From GCA-965745 sp046704525 (GTDB taxonomy: Archaea > Thermoplasmatota > Thermoplasmata > Thermoplasmatales > Thermoplasmataceae), in contig JBJKRS010000020.1 in assembly GCA_046704525.1 (NCBI GenBank), positions 1 through 8,316 on the forward strand: a stretch of 8,316 nucleotides of DNA. Direction: 5' to 3'. Numbering within the stretch: the stretch's first letter is position 1; every line of letters begins with the position of its first letter. Under the pieces are notes generated by a model, which was given only the letters and a program-made list of their open reading frames with translations, made no database searches and was not told the origin of the DNA. The translations under genes and the position numbers were made by a program. Below, one piece after another: positions 6,559-8,316 of the stretch.

Positions 6559-7488
6559 TTAGTGGATTAACCTGTCCTTGAAGGTTTCCACTGCATTGAC
6601 AAGCGTATATCCATCCGGTCCTGCAATCGTCTGGTTTGAAGGCGGATTTGTGAGGTAGTCCGGCAGGTTCTTTGAGATTCTCTCAGTGAATGGCGGTACA
6701 GTCCTGTTGTCCAGGAACACTCCGGTGGGTATGCGGTCGCCCCATTCAAGCCCCTTCTGGTATGCGCTTGTAAACTTGTCCTTAAGCTGTTCCACGTTTT
6801 TCTCTGTTATGACTGGATCCCACTCCTTGTCATCCTCGAGCTTGTACACTCTCTTCCTGAAGAAATCCATTGTGTTTATGTTGTTGTATGTGGGGCAAGG
6901 CTGCAATATGTCTATCAGAGAAGAACCGCCTTCATGTTGCATTCCCTTTTTGATTATTTCCTTGAGCTGCTTTATGTCGGAGGTAAATCCCCTGGCAACA
7001 AAGGTGTAGCCAGTTGTCAGTGCCAGTGTGATCGGGTTGACCTTTCCGAAAATGTTTGGCCTCGGAAGGCTCTTCGTCTGCTCACCAAGTGCAAGAGTCG
7101 GAGCTGCCTGGCCTTTCGTGAGTCCATAGACAGCGTTGTCGTAAAGAAGTATGGTAAGTCCGCTGTTCCTTCTCCCTTCAGCTACCAGGTGTCCCGCTCC
7201 GATACCCATGAGGTCTCCATCACCGCCGGTGACAAGCACCTTCAAGTTCGGGTTCGCAAGCTTCACTCCAGTGGCATAGGGGAGTGCCCTGCCGTGCAGG
7301 GTGTGGACGCCTGCTATGTTGAGATAGTGCGGGGTCTTGCCTGAGCAGCCAATTCCAGAAACCGCAACTACACCCTTTGGATCAAGATCAAGTTCACCCA
7401 TTGCCTGAGTGAGCGCGCTAACTATGCCAAAATCGCCACAGCCTGGGCACCAGTCTATGGGTACTTCACTTTTGAAATTATGCGCCAT
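6559..7488 (-). CDS. 2-oxoacid:ferredoxin oxidoreductase, beta subunit
   Basis: The catalytic thiamine-diphosphate and [4Fe-4S] subunit of an oxygen-sensitive enzyme that converts 2-oxoacids plus CoA to acyl-CoA and CO2 while reducing ferredoxin. In its 309 residues, four cysteines suited to the single cluster are C14 and C17 (WCPGCGDFG), C48 (GIGCSGK) and C198 (LQPCPTYN), the same pattern as the Sulfolobus two-subunit enzyme (C12, C15, C46, C197). The ThDP/Mg2+ motif starts at GGDGD (88-92) and closes with N118 in YDNAVYGLTKGQ (116-127). K51 in GCSGK probably corresponds to a lysine implicated in substrate recognition in the Sulfolobus enzyme. Substrate choice (pyruvate, 2-oxoglutarate or broad) cannot be read from the sequence. 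The ATG at 7488 overlaps the alpha-subunit end by 11 nt and has a good SD-like TGGTGGTG upstream. Confidence 0.95.
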   Translation of the reverse strand: MAHNFKSEVPIDWCPGCGDFGIVSALTQAMGELDLDPKGVVAVSGIGCSGKTPHYLNIAGVHTLHGRALPYATGVKLANPNLKVLVTGGDGDLMGIGAGHLVAEGRRNSGLTILLYDNAVYGLTKGQAAPTLALGEQTKSLPRPNIFGKVNPITLALTTGYTFVARGFTSDIKQLKEIIKKGMQHEGGSSLIDILQPCPTYNNINTMDFFRKRVYKLEDDKEWDPVITEKNVEQLKDKFTSAYQKGLEWGDRIPTGVFLDNRTVPPFTERISKNLPDYLTNPPSNQTIAGPDGYTLVNAVETFKDRLIH

Positions 7489-8316
7489 TTTGCAACACCA
7501 CCATATGTTCCTTATTGTCCATCAGTTCCTTGACACCTTTCAGGATTTCATCCTCGGTCATGTGCCTGCCGTTGTACTTGAGCATGTTGTCCTTTATCTC
7601 TATGCCAGTGTGGAGCTTGATCACCCTGGCAGCCTGGCCAAGCATGTTGCACTCCACATTGACAATCTTCTTGGCCCTGGTGAGGACTTCTTTAACAAAA
7701 TCCACGGGGAATGGCTCAAACATCTTCAGGTAGAGCAGGTTTGCCTTCACCCCTTCTTCCTTGAGGTCATCAATAACATCAAGTATAGGACCCTTCTGGC
7801 TCCCCCAGGTTACAAAGGTTACATCTGCATCTTTCTCTCCGTAAAGTTGTACCTGTTCCTCCTGCGGTATCTCCCTCTCCGCGGTCTCAATCTTCTTGAA
7901 ACGCTTAACCATCATCCTGTCTCTCACTACAGTGTCCTCTGTAACGTGACCGTGCTCATCGTGCTCATCACCGGTCATCCAGAATATTTCCTTGCCGAAG
8001 ACTCCCATTGGTGAGACACCGTCCTCAACATCAAGTGAATATCTCTTGAAGTCTTCTTTCCCCTCCACTCTGACACCATTTTGGACTCCGACTTTCTTAG
8101 TATCTATGTCGGGAACCATGTCAAGTGTGTTGGCGAGGTTCTTGTCTATCAGGTGTATGACGGGAACCTGGTATCTCTGTGCATAGTTCAGAGCTCTCAT
8201 CGCATCATAAATACATTCTTCAACGTCTCCAGAAGAGAAGACAATTCTCGGGAACTCCCCATGCCCAGTGTTCAGTGCAAAGAGGAGGTCAGACTGCCCG
8301 TTTCTTGTTGGGAGGC
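7478..8316 (-). CDS. 2-oxoacid:ferredoxin oxidoreductase, alpha subunit, C-terminal part (5' end outside window)
   Basis: The last 278 residues of the partner subunit of the beta protein encoded next to it. The frame stays open from the ATG at 8200 to the right edge, so that ATG is internal. The first visible residues contain PTRNGQSDLLFAL (2-14) and GHGEFPRIVFSSGD (17-30), the hallmark of the pyrimidine-binding domain in the fused gamma-alpha chain. ALNYAQRYQVPVIHLIDK follows at about 41-58. Further on come VSPMGVFG and GDEHDEHGHVTED, which are typical of this subunit. The end (VTFVTWGSQKGPI, LLYLKMFEPFP, VECNMLGQAARVIK) is the domain that packs against the other chain. The fused alpha chain in Sulfolobus-type enzymes is about 600-630 residues, so more than half lies outside the window. 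The TAA at 7478 overlaps the beta start by 11 nt, indicating one operon. Confidence 0.94.
   Translation of the reverse strand, partial: LPTRNGQSDLLFALNTGHGEFPRIVFSSGDVEECIYDAMRALNYAQRYQVPVIHLIDKNLANTLDMVPDIDTKKVGVQNGVRVEGKEDFKRYSLDVEDGVSPMGVFGKEIFWMTGDEHDEHGHVTEDTVVRDRMMVKRFKKIETAEREIPQEEQVQLYGEKDADVTFVTWGSQKGPILDVIDDLKEEGVKANLLYLKMFEPFPVDFVKEVLTRAKKIVNVECNMLGQAARVIKLHTGIEIKDNMLKYNGRHMTEDEILKGVKELMDNKEHMVVLQNGA
7496..7503 (-). promoter_or_regulatory. ribosome binding site of the beta-subunit gene
   Basis: The minus strand reads TGGTGGTG, then seven bases, then the ATG at 7488. It is a close match to the archaeal GGAGGTGAT complement and lies in the last codons of the alpha gene. It supports the beta start and coupled translation of the two subunits. 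Confidence 0.55.

Noticed and set aside
7409..8014. A 201-codon open frame on the plus strand opposite the oxidoreductase alpha and beta genes
   Set aside because: It spans the junction of two well-supported minus-strand genes, so it is an antisense shadow.
7478..8200. A 240-residue separate alpha-like protein starting at the ATG at 8200
   Set aside because: The 38 codons upstream continue the conserved alpha-subunit sequence (GHGEFPR and neighbours), so this methionine is internal to a longer chain.
1..8316. Mobile element, defence island, CRISPR or other exotic system
   Set aside because: No transposase, integrase, toxin, nuclease, array or terminal repeats are visible; genes are tightly packed and all but the substrate-unknown enzymes are ordinary core functions.

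Overview
The window looks like a core chromosomal stretch from an archaeon, most likely of the Thermoplasmata (Thermoplasmatales-like). The evidence is an Orc1/Cdc6 initiator, a Sulfolobus/Thermoplasma-style two-subunit 2-oxoacid:ferredoxin oxidoreductase, arginine codons dominated by AGG/AGA, archaeal TATA-type promoter elements, and start codons lying about 23-26 bases downstream of those boxes (leaderless transcripts). The lineage is inferred from gene style; no rRNA or other definitive marker is present.

Layout from left to right. (1) 1-1809, plus: the 3' part of an ABC ATPase gene, cut by the left edge, overlapping by 11 nt a 470-residue, roughly 12-helix ABC-2 type permease gene. (2) 1860-3143, plus: folC-type folylpolyglutamate/dihydrofolate synthase with its own TATA box. 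(3) 3226-4548, plus: orc1/cdc6 with a complete AAA+ core, a winged helix and an unassigned C-terminal tail of about 50 residues. (4) 5879-4565, minus: a UPF0173 metallo-beta-lactamase-fold hydrolase followed by an overlapping class I methyltransferase with a TTG start. (5) 5967-6551, plus: a LysE-family membrane exporter, divergent from the hydrolase across an 87-nt double promoter. (6) 8316-6559, minus: the C-terminal 278 residues of the 2-oxoacid:ferredoxin oxidoreductase alpha subunit (cut by the right edge), overlapping the complete beta subunit gene by 11 nt.

How the genes work together: there are three probable co-transcribed pairs (ABC ATPase plus permease; hydrolase plus methyltransferase; oxidoreductase alpha plus beta). 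Each has overlapping reading frames, which suggests translational coupling. The oxidoreductase pair forms one enzyme that decarboxylates 2-oxoacids to acyl-CoA and reduces ferredoxin. The ABC pair forms one membrane exporter. folC, cdc6 and the LysE gene look like single-gene units. All gaps between genes are under 90 nt, and I see no RNA genes, mobile elements, CRISPR arrays or long repeats.

I did not find an undescribed system. The most interesting signals are small: inverted repeats centred on the TATA boxes of cdc6 and the LysE gene, a shared promoter motif upstream of folC and cdc6, and the overlapping gene junctions.
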